Positions 14,101 to 21,983 of a stretch of 64,000 bases of DNA are shown here, one piece after another. A program made the position numbers and the translations under genes. Source of the stretch: Corydoras sp. C115 (taxonomy: Eukaryota; Chordata; Actinopteri; Siluriformes; Callichthyidae). Below the pieces are notes generated by a model that did not search any database, had not been told where the DNA came from, and saw nothing but the letters and a program-made list of their open reading frames with translations. Position 1 is the stretch's first letter. Each line of letters opens with the position of its first letter. The stretch is taken from contig JAFMOC010000031.1 of assembly GCA_019802505.1 (NCBI GenBank), positions 5,915,514-5,979,513 of the forward strand, written 5' to 3'.

Positions 14101-17100
14101 TAGTCTTTGGGACCCTATGGAGGGTTATATACTCTTTATAACCACCAAGAAGCAGAGCTCAAGGGGTTTAATTAATTTCTATAGTCTTTGGGATTCTGTG
14201 GAGGTTTATATATCCTTTATAACCACCAATAACCAGAGCTCAAGGGGTTTTAATTAAGAGTCTATAGTCTTTGGGACCCTATGGAGGTTTATATACTCTT
14301 TATAACCATCAAGAAGCAGAGCTCAAGGGGTTTTAATTAATTGTTTATAGTCTTCATGACCCTGTGGAGGTTTATATACTCTTTATAACCACCAAGAAGA
14401 AGAGCTCAAGGGGTTTTAATTAATTTTCTATAGTCTTTGAGACCCTATGGAGGGTTATATACTCTTTATAACCACCAAGAAGCAGAGCTCAAGGGGTTTT
14501 AATTAATTTTCTATAGTCTTTGGGATCCTGTGGAGGTTTATATACTCTTTATAACGACCAATAACCAGAGCTCAAGGGGTTTAATTAATTTCTATAGTCT
14601 TTGGGACCCTGTGGAGGTTTATATACTCTTTATAACCACCAAGAAGCAGAGCTCAAGGGGTTTTAATTAAGTTTCTATAGTCATAGGGACCCTGTGGAGG
14701 TTTATATACTCTTTATAACCATCAAGAATCAGAGCTCAAGGGGTTTTAATTAATTGTTTATAGTCTTCATGACCCTGTGGAGGTTTATATACTCTTTATA
14801 ACCATCAAGAAGCAGAGCTCAAGGGGTTTTAATTAATTTCTATAGTCATAGGGACCCTGTGGAGGTTTATATACTCTTTATAACCATCAAGAAGCAGAGC
14901 TCAAGGGGTTTTAATTAAGTGTCTATAGTCATAGGGACCCTGTGGAGGGTTATATAATCTTTATAACCATCAAGAAGCAGAGCTCAAGGGTTTTTAATTA
15001 ATTTTCTATAGTCGTAGGGACCCTATGGAGGGTTATATACTCTTTATAACCACCAAGAAGCAGAGCTCAAGGGGTTTTAATTAACTGTTTATAGACTTCA
15101 TGACCCTGTGTAGGTTTATATACTCTTTATAACCACCAAGAAACAGAGCTCAAGGGGTTTAATTAATTTCTATAGTCTTTGGGACTCTGTGGAGGTTTAT
15201 ATATCCTTTATAACCACCAATAACCAGAGCTCAAGGGGTTTTAATTAAGTTTCTATGGCCATAGGGATCCTGTGGAGCTTTATTTACTCTTTATAACCAC
15301 CAAGAAGCAGAGCTCAAGGGGTTTTAATTAATTGTTTATAGTCTTCATGACCCTGTAGAGGTTTATATACTCTTTATAACCACCAAGAAGCAGAGCTCAA
15401 GGGGTTTTAATTAATTGTTTATAGTCTTCATGACCCTGTAGAGGTTTATATACTCTTTATAACGACCAATAACCAGAGCTCAAGGGGTTTAATTAATTTC
15501 TACAGTCTTGGGGACCCTGTGGAGGTTTATATACACTTTTTTTTCTTCTTACTAATATTTCTAACCCGAGTCATGTGACAGTCACTCACCAGTGATGTTG
15601 GTAATTCAGCTCCATGCCTTTCTTAATGAAGTCCAAATTAGCTTTGCTCTCAGCGTTCGAGTCATCGTAGGTTTTGGTGCAGACTTTGTGACAGGGCTCA
15701 TCGAGCATGAATTTAAACTGAAAACCAAAAAAAACGCAAGTTCAATCCTAACAATCTGCACAAACACCAGTATTGACGAGTCACTAAAGAACCCATGAGG
15801 CAAAAGGCCCAGCACTAATTAAACATATTACTACTGCTTGTTTTGGGGGCGGCATGGTGGCTTAGTGGTTGGCATGTTCTCCTCTCAGCGTTAGGGATTC
15901 CCGGTTGGAATCCCCATCTGGGTGGAGTTTCCATGTTCCCCCCGTGTCCGTGTGGGTTTCCTCCGGGTTCTCTGGATTCCTCCCACAGTCCAAAACCATG
16001 GATCAAGTCAATTGAATTCTCCAAATTGCCCCATATAGAGTGTGTTTGTATGTGTTTGTGTGTGTGCTCAGTGATAGATTGGTGTCCTGTCCTGGGTGTA
16101 TCTGCCCAGCTCCTGAAATGTTCTCCCCTGGATGGGCATGGGGAACCCCCCGTGACCCTAGTAGAGGATAAAGTGGAAGATAATGGCTGGATGTATGGAT
16201 GGATGGATACTCCTTGTTTTGTTAGAAAGTTGATTAAAGGCTGTCTCAATCTCAATTCTCATGTCCATATAGTTTCTAATGTTGAATTCTCATGTGTGTC
16301 CGTATCAAATCCTTTAAAACCTCACATACCTTGTACGGCGACGTTTCGATTCTTTCTCCAAACAACACCTGCCCCAGGTTTTCTGACGGCCGCTTTTCAT
16401 GATCATCTTTACAGAAGTCGAAGCTGGAGCAAATGAAGTCAAGTAAACATTATTTTGTTTTAACAGAGGTAAACTAACTACAAGGTCCATCTTTGCGGTA
16501 AGTGGAACTGATACAATGCACAATCAGCGGAGCAAAAAGGAGGCACAGAAAGACTTTAGGAACAGATTAAAGATTAAAGATTTCATGAAATGAGTCGTGA
16601 TTACTGAGACTTACACATCATACTCATAAGGCAGTACTGATTCCACTGAGTCCAGTCGGTTAACAAACAGCTGGATTTCATTCTGTAACGGAGTATTAAC
16701 ATCATTAGTACTGCTTACTTTACCATTAGTGGTATATTATATACACATTTTTTATTATATAGATTAAGAGCATAAATAATAAAAATAGATTTTATTTTAT
16801 AAGTTTAAATATCCATCCATTATCTTCCGCTTTATCTTCTACTAGGGTCGCGAGGGGGGGGGTCCCCAGGTACCCTAGAAGAGGATAAAGTGGAGAGTTC
16901 TCCACATTTCAGGAGCTAGGCAGATACACCCATGGGTTCCCCATGCCCATCCAGGGGAGAATGTTTTGGGCGCTGGGCAGATACACCCAGGACAGGACAC
17001 CAAACTATCACTGGACACACACTCACTCACACAGACACACTCTATATGGGGCAATTTGGAGAACTCAATTGACAATCCATGTTTTTGGACTGTGGGAGGA

Positions 17101-17239
17101 AAGCGGAGAATCCGGAGGAAACCCATACGGACACGGGGAGAACATGGGAACTCCACCCAGATTGGGGTTCGAACCTGGAATCCCTAGTGCTGAGAGGAGA
17201 ACTTGCTAAACCACTAAGCCAGCATGCCGCCAAGTTTAA

Positions 17240-17275
<36 letters not shown>

Positions 17276-19193
17276 TAATAATAATAAGCCATAATTGTTG
17301 CATTACATAAATAAATCCTTTACTTACGAAAAGGATCTAAATACTACTACTCTCCACCACTGCATGGAAAAGATCTTTAACCTTCATTTACAAGAATATT
17401 TGTGGCAAAGAATTTTTGTCTCTCAAAGAAAAGAATTTTCTTCTAACCTATTTTCACTGTTTGGTCTTTAATACGGCATGCGGTCAGGTGGGTTTTGAAC
17501 AATAAGCAAACCCTTTTCAATGCAGCTCTAATTACTAGGTGTGTAAAAAGCCTTTAATTCAATTGTATCATTATTATTGTAATAGTTTGCCAATAATGAG
17601 TGTGCATCTGTGTAGAGTACAAAGACAGAATTGTCGGATTTTACAAGAAAACCTATATATTAAAACACTGATACAGTATTAATGAAGAGGTAAAGATACC
17701 AGATTTGGTTTATCTGAATGCAATAAGTGTTAATAAATGAACCTTCATACACAAGTAAACTTCAGTAATTAAATGTCAATTAACAGGTTGACTATATGAA
17801 CAAGATGCAAACTACTTATGCATCATTTAAACATAAAACATCTATTAGCAAAAAGAATGTGATTTATGTGCTTTGTTATATTCTATGAAACTGTCACTCA
17901 AGTTTTTAAGAGGTTAATGTACCGTGTTGGGCGGCACGGTGGCTTAGTGGTTGGCATGTTCTCCTCTCAGCACTAGGGATTCCCGGTTCGAATCCCAATC
18001 TGGGTGGAGTTTCCATGTTCTCCCCATGTCCACGTGGGTTTCCTCCGGGTTCTCCGGTTTCCTCCCACAGTATAAAACCATGGATCAAGGTCAATTGAGT
18101 TCTCCAGATTGCCCCATATAGAGTGTGCATGTGAGTGAGTGTGTGCACAGTATGCACTGATACACCCTGGACAGCGCGCCAATCCATCACTGGGTCCACA
18201 CACACTGTATATGGGCAATTTAAGAAGTCGATTCACCTTAAATCCATGTTTTTGAACTAGTGAGGAAACCGGAGGACCTAACCATTGTACCCGTTTTTTA
18301 ACTGGTGGCATAGTGGTTGGCATGTTCGCCTCTCAGCGCTAAGGATTCCCCAATCCCAATATAGGTGAAGTTTTCATGTTCTCCTTGTGTTCACGTGGGT
18401 TTCCTCTGGGTTTCCGGTTTCCAGCAGTCCAAAAACATGGATCAAGGTCAATTGAATTCTCCAAATTGCCCCATATAGAGTGTGTGTGTGTGTGAGTGAG
18501 TGTGTGTGTCCAGTGATAGATTGGCGCCCTGTCCTGAGTGTATCTGCCCAGCGCCCGGGATAAAGTGGAAGATGATGGATGGATGTACCGTTTTGTCCTT
18601 AAACTTTAAAAAAACACCCCTTTATTGTCAACTATGTCCTAAAACATGCAAACACACATCTATAAGTTCTAACACTACTTGTTAAATGTTAAAAAGTTTC
18701 AGGAAATGAGTTAATTTGAATTAAAAGCCTCGCTGACGTATGCTCATGTTGTTAAAGTGATTTTATGGTAAGGCAAGTACAAAAGTCAGTTTATTTGAGA
18801 CCCCGATCATCTTTCCTGATCAGTTAAAGACTCGCTTTTGTTGTGTAAACAAAGAAGTAAACAGAATGCCATCCGTACATATTATACCGTAATATTGCGA
18901 ATATGATACAACCATAAAAATTCAAATGACGCTACACAAGCTAAGCAACTAGCTCCATCTGTAATATCAGGGTGTTGATGAAATCTCCTTTAATCTCTAA
19001 ACGTACAGCCGAATCTGGGTGCTTGCTTTAATAAACGAAGAAAGAGAATAAGAATTGGAGCTACCTGACAGTCGGAGCTTTTCTGCTCCTCTGTGCAGAA
19101 ATTAACCGGAGCTAAACCCGGAAGGTAGAAGCCGGACACCGAGCTAAAGAGCAAACTGAGCCCCAAGCAGGCGCAGCACTCCGCGGCGTTCAT
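1370..19193 (-). CDS. tm9sf2: tm9sf2 gene (transmembrane 9 superfamily member 2), 5' part
   Basis: This is a nonaspanin: a multipass membrane protein of endosomes and Golgi with a large lumenal N-terminal domain followed by nine membrane helices. Exons joined on the minus strand give a start Met, a hydrophobic signal peptide of about 21 residues, then FYLPGLAPVNFC, the hallmark start of mature TM9SF2. Further matches are LPYEYDVFDFC, ENLGQVLFGERIE, DNMPVTWCYDVEDG, FNHVDITITFHS, GSRLVAARLEPKS, IKWASRWDYIL and the first helix SLVIVLFLSGMVAMILL. These fit TM9SF2 and not TM9SF4, which lacks the CYDVEDG and DACVI blocks. Ten exons total 1012 coding nt. One exon of about 34 codons (the EEFGWKLVHGD region) is missing between exon 9 and the exon at 1370-1406. 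The remaining helices lie beyond base 1. The gene is divergent from rbmx. Confidence 0.93.
1682..2026 (-). mobile_element. SINE-1 copy with inverted terminal 15 bp
   Basis: A near full-length minus copy flanked by the 12-bp duplication TCTTTACATTTA (1670-1681 and 2027-2038). Its outermost 15 bases (2012-2026) stand in plus orientation (GGCGGCACGGTGGCT) where the reverse complement is expected. Confidence 0.9.
2077..2421 (+). mobile_element. SINE-1 copy, GAATGAAT-tailed subfamily
   Basis: This full-length copy serves as the reference. It starts GGCGGCACGGTGGC, has a Pol III box A (TGGCTTAGTGGTT) and box B (GGTTCGAATCC), and a body with CATGTTCTC, GGGTTTCCTCC and CAGTCCAAAAACATGG. The 3' part reads CCACCGCGACCCTAATAG and ends in GAATGAATGAAT. 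The 13-bp duplication AATAAATGTCTGG (2064-2076, 2422-2434) fixes both ends. Confidence 0.93.
2548..2950 (+). mobile_element. pogo/Tigger-like element fragment
   Basis: It begins TACCGTATTTTCCGGACTAT followed by AAGGCGCACC and an inverted TGCGCCTTATAATCC, the terminal structure of pogo-group elements. Plus-strand translation around 2754-2850 gives KKINWELAVIPGGL, then a match to the RPLD segment of the Tigger/pogo DDE transposase. It is too short to be functional. Confidence 0.7.
2955..3625 (+). mobile_element. LINE (L2/CR1-like) 3' fragment
   Basis: Broken plus-strand frames give WLPVSHRI, LLLKLQS, then a match to WNQLPNNIRVADS and SFKSLLKTHLF, the conserved end of the reverse-transcriptase ORF in L2/CR1-type LINEs. 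It ends with GGCGCTATACAAATAAA and (ATT)n, a typical L2 3' tail. Frameshifts show it is dead. Confidence 0.75.
3690..4212. other. tm9sf2 intron sequence, no gene seen
   Basis: Unique-looking DNA between the hAT-like element and the next SINE. I searched the minus strand for the missing tm9sf2 exon (a GWKLVHGD-type reading) and saw none. A short AAGG repeat lies near 3986-4001. Confidence 0.6.
4225..4539 (+). mobile_element. SINE-1 copy with internal deletion
   Basis: Flanked by the perfect 12-bp duplication AAATTGCTTCAA (4213-4224, 4540-4551). It lacks part of the middle between GGGTTTCCTCCGGG and ATCAAGTCAATGG. Confidence 0.9.
4552..4716 (+). mobile_element. SINE-1 fragment
   Basis: Contains the diverged middle block (GGTTTCCTCCCACAGTCC, CTAAATTGCCCCATATAG). 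It is the older copy beside which the 4225-4539 SINE landed. Confidence 0.75.
4718..4895 (+). mobile_element. V-SINE/HE1-like fragment
   Basis: Reads GGGTTCAAATCCCAGC (box B like), then CCTTGAGCAAAACCCTTAAC, CATTGCTCCAGGG and a 3' TTTGGATAAAAGCGTC. This order is seen in the widespread teleost V-SINE/HE1-type tRNA SINEs, a family distinct from SINE-1. Confidence 0.6.
4896..5289. other. tm9sf2 intron, nothing recognised
   Basis: No exon, known repeat or RNA gene is visible here. Confidence 0.5.
5301..6411 (-). mobile_element. Block of three SINE-1 copies sharing one target-site duplication
   Basis: Three minus copies (about 5301-5631, 5638-6020, 6022-6411) sit head to tail. Only the outer ends carry a duplication: AACCCTAAACA at 5290-5300 and at 6412-6422. 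The second copy has several small insertions. The third has an internal partial duplication, with the TTTTTGGACTGTGGGAGG block appearing twice. Confidence 0.85.
6560..6665 (-). CDS. tm9sf2: tm9sf2 coding exon 9 (first membrane helix)
   Basis: Minus-strand reading after a CTGTGAAG acceptor gives SIMNSLVIVLFLSGM, then VAMILLRTLHKDITRYNQMDQ. This is the first transmembrane helix and the cytosolic loop of TM9SF2. It enters with one base completing a Ser codon and leaves in phase 0 at CAG followed by GTACGC. Confidence 0.95.
6780..8932. repeat. TGTCC/TGTCT pentanucleotide-derived array with ~577-bp higher-order units
   Basis: Dense TGTCC, CGTCC, TATCT and TATTATCTTA words fill 2.15 kb. The marker TAATTTCATCTAGTCC recurs at 7161, 7739 and 8314 (spacing 578 and 575), each time followed by the same order of variants. 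The array therefore consists of about three large units built from five-base words. The middle unit carries several single-base losses. It lies in the intron between tm9sf2 exons 8 and 9. Confidence 0.9.
8935..9230 (+). mobile_element. SINE-like element with 47-bp inverted repeat
   Basis: Box-B-like GGTTCGATTCCC occurs twice, followed by TTTACTCCGGGTCCTCAC and TTTCCTCCCACATTCC, so it belongs to the same broad SINE group as SINE-1 but is diverged. Bases 9037-9083 are repeated in reverse complement at 9142-9188 with only a few mismatches. Confidence 0.7.
9320..9399 (-). CDS. tm9sf2: tm9sf2 coding exon 8
   Basis: Gives STDEIKWASRWDYILVSMPH, then TNIQWF. It contains the highly conserved WASRWD motif just before the first membrane helix. 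Acceptor TTTTTATCAG, donor GTGAGT; it starts in phase 0 and ends two bases into Ser. Confidence 0.96.
9483..9594 (-). CDS. tm9sf2: tm9sf2 coding exon 7
   Basis: Gives IKHIDEISPLCEGPPMEIPV, then ESTGTFKVTYSYSIKFE. Acceptor ATGTCTTTCAG, donor GTAGGT. The C-x-GPPM block and YSYS motif match the lumenal domain of TM9SF2. Phase 2 in, phase 0 out. Confidence 0.96.
9690..9800 (+). mobile_element. LINE/SINE 3' tail
   Basis: GTAGCACTTTGAGATTTG, then AAATGTAAAGTGCACTACAA and ATAAAATTT with (ATT)n. This is the common 3' end of fish L2/Rex-type elements; only the tail remains. Confidence 0.6.
10046..10395 (+). mobile_element. SINE-1 copy
   Basis: Full-length, from GGCGGCACGG to GATGGATGGATG, with a C-run of 13 before GCGACTC. 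Confidence 0.9.
10508..10812 (-). mobile_element. SINE-1 copy, 3' end truncated
   Basis: Begins inside the G-run next to TTCCCAATGCCCATCC and continues to CTAAGCCACCGAGCC. A (TA)n tract separates it from the next copy. Confidence 0.88.
10833..11157 (-). mobile_element. SINE-1 copy, GAATGAAT-tailed subfamily
   Basis: Starts ATTCATTCATTATTACCCGC, shows CGTCTCGGGCGC and lacks a long C-run. Its 5' end is short (GAGGCCACCATGCCACC), and (TA)n follows at 11158-11188. Confidence 0.88.
11189..11606. other. AT-rich tm9sf2 intron sequence
   Basis: Contains the near palindrome ATTATATATAATTGATCATT around 11291-11310. No exon or known repeat is seen. Confidence 0.5.
11607..12263 (+). mobile_element. Two SINE-1 copies in tandem
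   Basis: Plus copies at about 11607-11917 (5' rearranged: GTGTGGCATGTTCTCC) and 11932-12263. The second copy ends 16 bases before tm9sf2 exon 6 and therefore sits at that exon's 5' splice site on the minus strand. Confidence 0.88.
12279..12406 (-). CDS. tm9sf2: tm9sf2 coding exon 6
   Basis: Gives SEFNKKNTFYLFNHVDITIT, then FHSGKNENWVGSRLVAARLE. These are the FYIFNHVDI and GARLVAAKLEP blocks of TM9SF2. Acceptor TTTTTAAG, donor GTTTGT (weak). Phase 0 in, phase 2 out. Confidence 0.95.
12510..12639 (-). CDS. tm9sf2: tm9sf2 coding exon 5
   Basis: Gives IVDNMPVTWCYDVEDGQKYC, then NPGFPIGCLVTLEGKPKDAC. The cysteines match the TM9SF2 lumenal domain. Acceptor TCCCACAG, donor GTGAGT. Confidence 0.97.
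12700..13706 (-). repeat. Three minus SINE-1 copies, the last two from a ~332-bp tandem duplication
   Basis: Copies lie at about 12700-13003, 13004-13335 and 13336-13706. The junction CACCATCACCCTAAGTAAAT plus GTTCATCCATCC appears at 13004 and again at 13336, so flank and SINE were copied together. The second and third copies share private changes such as TCCATATTGTTTACTGTGGG. Confidence 0.85.
13707..14069. other. tm9sf2 intron, nothing recognised
   Basis: Moderately AT-rich unique sequence between the SINE block and the 83-bp satellite. No exon fits. Confidence 0.5.
14070..15540. repeat. 83-bp tandem satellite, about 18 units
   Basis: Units of 80-84 bp begin CTCAAGGGGTTTTAATTAA, followed by CTATAGTC, GGACCCTGTGGAGG, TTTATATACTCTTTATAACC and ACCAAGAAGCAGAG. 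Unit starts fall near 14078, 14161, 14244, 14327, 14411 and onward to 15483. Variant cores (TTTGGGACCC, CATAGGGACCC, CTTCATGACCC) are interspersed with no strict order. It lies in tm9sf2 intron 4 and ends about 50 bp from exon 4. Confidence 0.95.
15590..15717 (-). CDS. tm9sf2: tm9sf2 coding exon 4
   Basis: Gives FKFMLDEPCHKVCTKTYDDS, then NAESKANLDFIKKGMELNYQ and HH, ending two bases into Trp. It aligns with the TM9SF2 stretch bearing VCTKTY and LNYQHHW. Acceptor TTGGTTTTCAG, donor GTGAGT. Confidence 0.96.
15846..16210 (+). mobile_element. SINE-1 copy
   Basis: Flanked by the 9-bp duplication CTTGTTTTG (15837-15845 and 16211-16219). The C-run is only six long, and the tail is GGATGTATGGATGGATGG. 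Confidence 0.88.
16330..16423 (-). CDS. tm9sf2: tm9sf2 coding exon 3
   Basis: Gives FDFCKDDHEKRPSENLGQVL, then FGERIETSPYK. This is the FDFC and ENLGQVLFGERIE signature of the family. Acceptor TTTGCTCCAG, donor GTATGT. Phase 2 in, phase 0 out. Confidence 0.97.
16615..16682 (-). CDS. tm9sf2: tm9sf2 coding exon 2
   Basis: Gives NEIQLFVNRLDSVESVLPYE, then YD plus two bases of Val. I chose the donor GTAAGT at 16614 over the upstream GTGTAA because it keeps the frame into exon 3 and fits the consensus better. Confidence 0.95.
16813..17231 (-). mobile_element. SINE-1 copy with extra 3' segment
   Basis: Flanked by the 12-bp duplication AAGTTTAAATAT (16801-16812, 17232-17243). The G-run end is rearranged, with a partial repeat of the GGAGA...GGGCAGATACACCC segment. 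(AAT)n follows at 17241-17287. Confidence 0.9.
17288..17930. other. tm9sf2 intron 1, AT-rich, nothing recognised
   Basis: No exon, RNA gene or familiar repeat is visible. Confidence 0.5.
17932..18592. mobile_element. Composite SINE-1: plus, minus, plus fragments
   Basis: A plus 5' half (17932-18150) joins a minus fragment (about 18151-18290, with TACACCCTGGACAGCGCGCC and CTGTATATGGGCAATTT), then another plus copy (18303-18592). The outer flanks share GTACCGT (near 17920 and 18585), which suggests one inserted locus later rearranged. Confidence 0.75.
18593..19064. other. tm9sf2 intron 1 proximal part
   Basis: Unique sequence next to exon 1. No further exon is seen. Confidence 0.5.
19065..19193 (-). 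CDS. tm9sf2: tm9sf2 coding exon 1 with start codon and signal peptide
   Basis: The start ATG is at 19193 (minus). The 43 codons begin MNAAECCACLGLSLLFSSVS and continue GFYLPGLAPVNFC, ending SSDCQ at a GTAGCT donor (19064). The start fits because a short hydrophobic signal peptide directly precedes the mature FYLPG end. The exon is GC-rich, as expected near a promoter. Confidence 0.95.
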
Positions 19194-19301
19194 CCTCAGC
19201 TCGGCCCGCTGTGTCTGTGGTTCTAACGCCGGAGCAAATTCTGCAGAAAACAGCCGAGTCACCGAGCTGCGATCCACCGAATGAAGCAGCGAGCTTCCGC
19301 G

Positions 19302-19303
<2 letters not shown>

Positions 19304-19375
<72 letters not shown>
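19304..19375. repeat. (AC)n microsatellite of about 35 dinucleotides
   Basis: Uninterrupted AC repeats lie 110 bp upstream of the tm9sf2 ATG, between it and the CCAAT/GC-box cluster. They are likely in the 5' untranslated region or core promoter; on the tm9sf2 sense strand they read GT. Confidence 0.95.
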
Positions 19376-19378
<3 letters not shown>

Positions 19379-19460
19379 CCCGCCGTCCACCAATCACAAA
19401 CGGCCCGCTCTCATTCTCAACCAATTATCGCTCGAATGGGCGTGGTCATGTACAGTAAGG
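19376..19460 (-). promoter_or_regulatory. Probable tm9sf2 proximal promoter
   Basis: Two CCAAT boxes on the plus strand (19390-19394, 19421-19425) and a GGGCGTGG GC-type box (19438-19445) lie in a CpG-containing stretch about 200-250 bp upstream of the start codon. No TATA box is evident, which suits a housekeeping gene. Confidence 0.5.
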
Positions 19461-19484
19461 CGGCCGTTCGAATAGGCACTCTGT

Positions 19485-21065
19485 GGGGGGGGGGGGTTCC
19501 CCATGCCCATCCAGGGGAGAACGTTTCGGGCGCTGGGCAGATACACCCAGGACAGGGCGCCAATCCATCACTGGACACACACTCACTCACACAGACACAC
19601 TATATGGGGCAATTTGGAGAACTCAATTGACCTTGATCCATGTTTTTGGAATGTGGGAGGAAACCGGAGAACCCGGAGGAAACCCACGCGGACACGGGGA
19701 GAACATGGAAACTCCACCCAGATTGGGATTCGAACCTGGATCCTGAGAGGAGAACATTCTAACTACTAAGACACAGTGCCGCCCTGAACAGAACGTCCAT
19801 CCATTCATTCATTATCTTCCGCTTTATCCTCTATTAGAGTCGAGGGGGTGGGGGGTTCCCCATGCCCATCCAGGGGAGAACGTTTCGGGCGCTGGGCAGA
19901 TACACCCAGGACAGGGCGCCAATCTATCACTGGACACACACTCACTCACACAGACACACTCTATATGGGGCAATTTGGAGAACTCAGTTGACCTTGATCC
20001 ATGTTTTTGGACTGTGGGAGGAAACCGGAGAACCCGGAGGAAACCCACGCGGACACGGGGAGGACATGGAAACTCCACCCAGATGGGATTCGAACCTGGA
20101 TCCTGAGAGGAGAACATGCTAACTACTAAGACACAGTGCTGCCCTGAACAGAACGTCCATCCATTCATTCATTATCTTCAACTTTATCCTCTAATAGGGT
20201 CACAGGGGGGTTCCCCATGCCCATCCAGGGGAGAACGTTTCGGGCGCTGGGCAGATACACCCAGGACAGGGCGCCAATCTATCGCTGGACACACACTCAC
20301 TCACACAGACACACTATATGGGGCAATTTGGAGAACTCAATTGACCTTGATCCATGTTTTTGGACTGTGGGAGGAAACCGGAGAACCCGGAGGAAACCCA
20401 CGCGAACACAGGGAGAACATGGAAACTCCACCCAGATGGGGATTCGAACCGGGAATCCCCAGCGCTGAGAGGAGAACATGCTAATCACTAAGACACAGTG
20501 CCGCCCTGAACAGAACGTCCATCCATCCATTTATTATCTTCAACTTCATCCTGTATTAGGGTTGTGGGGGGGGTTCCCCATGCCCATTTAGGCGAGAACG
20601 TTTCGGGCGCTGGCCAGATACACCCAGGAGAGGACACCAATCTATCACTGGACACACACTCACTCACACACACACACTCTATATGGGGCAATTTGGAGAA
20701 CTCAATTGACCTTGATTCATGTTTTTGGACTGTGGGAGGAAACCGGAGAACCTGGAGGAAACCCACGCGGACACGGGGAGAACATGGAAACTCCACCCAG
20801 ATTGGGATTCGAACCTGGATCCTGAGAGGAGAACATGCTAACTACTAAGACACAGTACTGCCCTGAACAGAACGTCCATCCATTAATTCATTATCTTCAA
20901 CTTTATCCTCTAATAGGGTCACAGGAGGGTTCCCCATGCCCATCCAGGGGAGAACGTTTCGGGCGCTGGGCAGATACACCCAGGACAGGACACCAATCCA
21001 TCGCTGGACACACACTCACTCACACAAACACACTCTATATGGGGCAATTTGGGGAATTCAATTGA
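19485..21065 (-). repeat. SINE-1-derived satellite, ~358-bp unit
   Basis: Four complete minus units and a fifth partial one. The non-SINE linker CCCTGAACAGAACGTCCATC recurs near 19791, 20148, 20509 and 20863 (spacing 357, 361, 354). Each unit is a whole SINE-1 plus the same linker, so it arose by tandem duplication and not by separate insertions. It lies between the divergent tm9sf2 and rbmx promoters. Confidence 0.93.
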
Positions 21066-21135
21066 CCTTGAGGATAATGTTCAGTCCTGGTGTAAATCAC
21101 AGCCTTTAATCAACCTTCTAACAAAACAAGAAGTA

Positions 21136-21846
21136 TCCATTCATCCATTATCTTCCATTTTATCCTGTCCTGTACTAGGGTCGCGCGGGGGGGGGGGGGG
21201 GGGGGGGGGGGTTCCCCATGCCAATCCAGAGGAGAACGTCTCGGGCGCTGGGCAGATACACCCAGGACAGGGCGACACTCTATCACTGTGCACACTCACT
21301 CACACAGACACACTCTATATGGGGCAATTTGGAGAACTCAATTGACCTTGACCCATGTTTTTGGACTGTGGGAGGAAACCGGAGAACCCGGAGGAAACCC
21401 ACGCGGACACGGGGAGTATATGGAGACTCCACCCAGATTGGGATTCGAACCGGGATCCTAAGAAGCGAGGATGCTAACCACTAAGGCACCGTGCGCCCTC
21501 TATAAAGATTTCATCCATCCGTTATCTAACACTTTATCCTCTATTAGGGTCGCGTGGGGGGGGGGTTCCCCATGTCCATCCAGGGGAGAACATTTCGGGC
21601 GCCGGGCAGATACACCCAGGACAGATCACCAATCCATCTCTGGACACACTCACTCACACAGACACACTCTATATGGGGCAATTTGGAGAACTCAATTAAC
21701 CTTGAGCCATGTTTTTGGTCTGTGGGAGGAAACCGGAGAACCCGGAGGAAACCCACGCGGACACGGGGAGAACATGGAAACTCCACCCAGATGGGGATTC
21801 GAACCGGGATCCCGAGAGGAGAACATGCTAAACACTAAGGCGCCCT
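21136..21846 (-). mobile_element. Two further minus SINE-1 copies
   Basis: Copies at about 21136-21500 and 21512-21846. The first has a G-run of about 26 (21186-21211), the longest in the window. Both end in CTAAGGCACC- or CTAAGGCGCC-like 5' ends and are flanked by ATAAAGAT words. Confidence 0.88.
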
Positions 21847-21883
21847 CCATAAAGATGTTCTTTATTTGAAATCGTGGCGGGAA

Positions 21884-21983
21884 TGACGTCATTGTGATGT
21901 TGTGGGCGGGGCTTGCGGGTGTATATAGACTGTGTGTGGGGGGGAAGCTCTTCTGTACTGCTTTATCCGTGCTGCAGGTTCTG
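21884..21983 (+). promoter_or_regulatory. rbmx core promoter and 5' untranslated exon 1
   Basis: A perfect CRE TGACGTCA (21884-21891), a GC box GGGCGGGGC (21904-21912) and a TATATA box (21922-21927) line up. Transcription is expected to start near 21950. A donor GTACGT at 21984 would end a short noncoding exon, which fits the noncoding first exon I recall for vertebrate RBMX. Confidence 0.65.

Noticed and set aside
14070..15540. CRISPR array
   Set aside because: The repeats are contiguous satellite units without unique spacers, and the genome is vertebrate.
15592..15798. Plus-strand 68-codon frame
   Set aside because: It is the antisense shadow of tm9sf2 exon 4.
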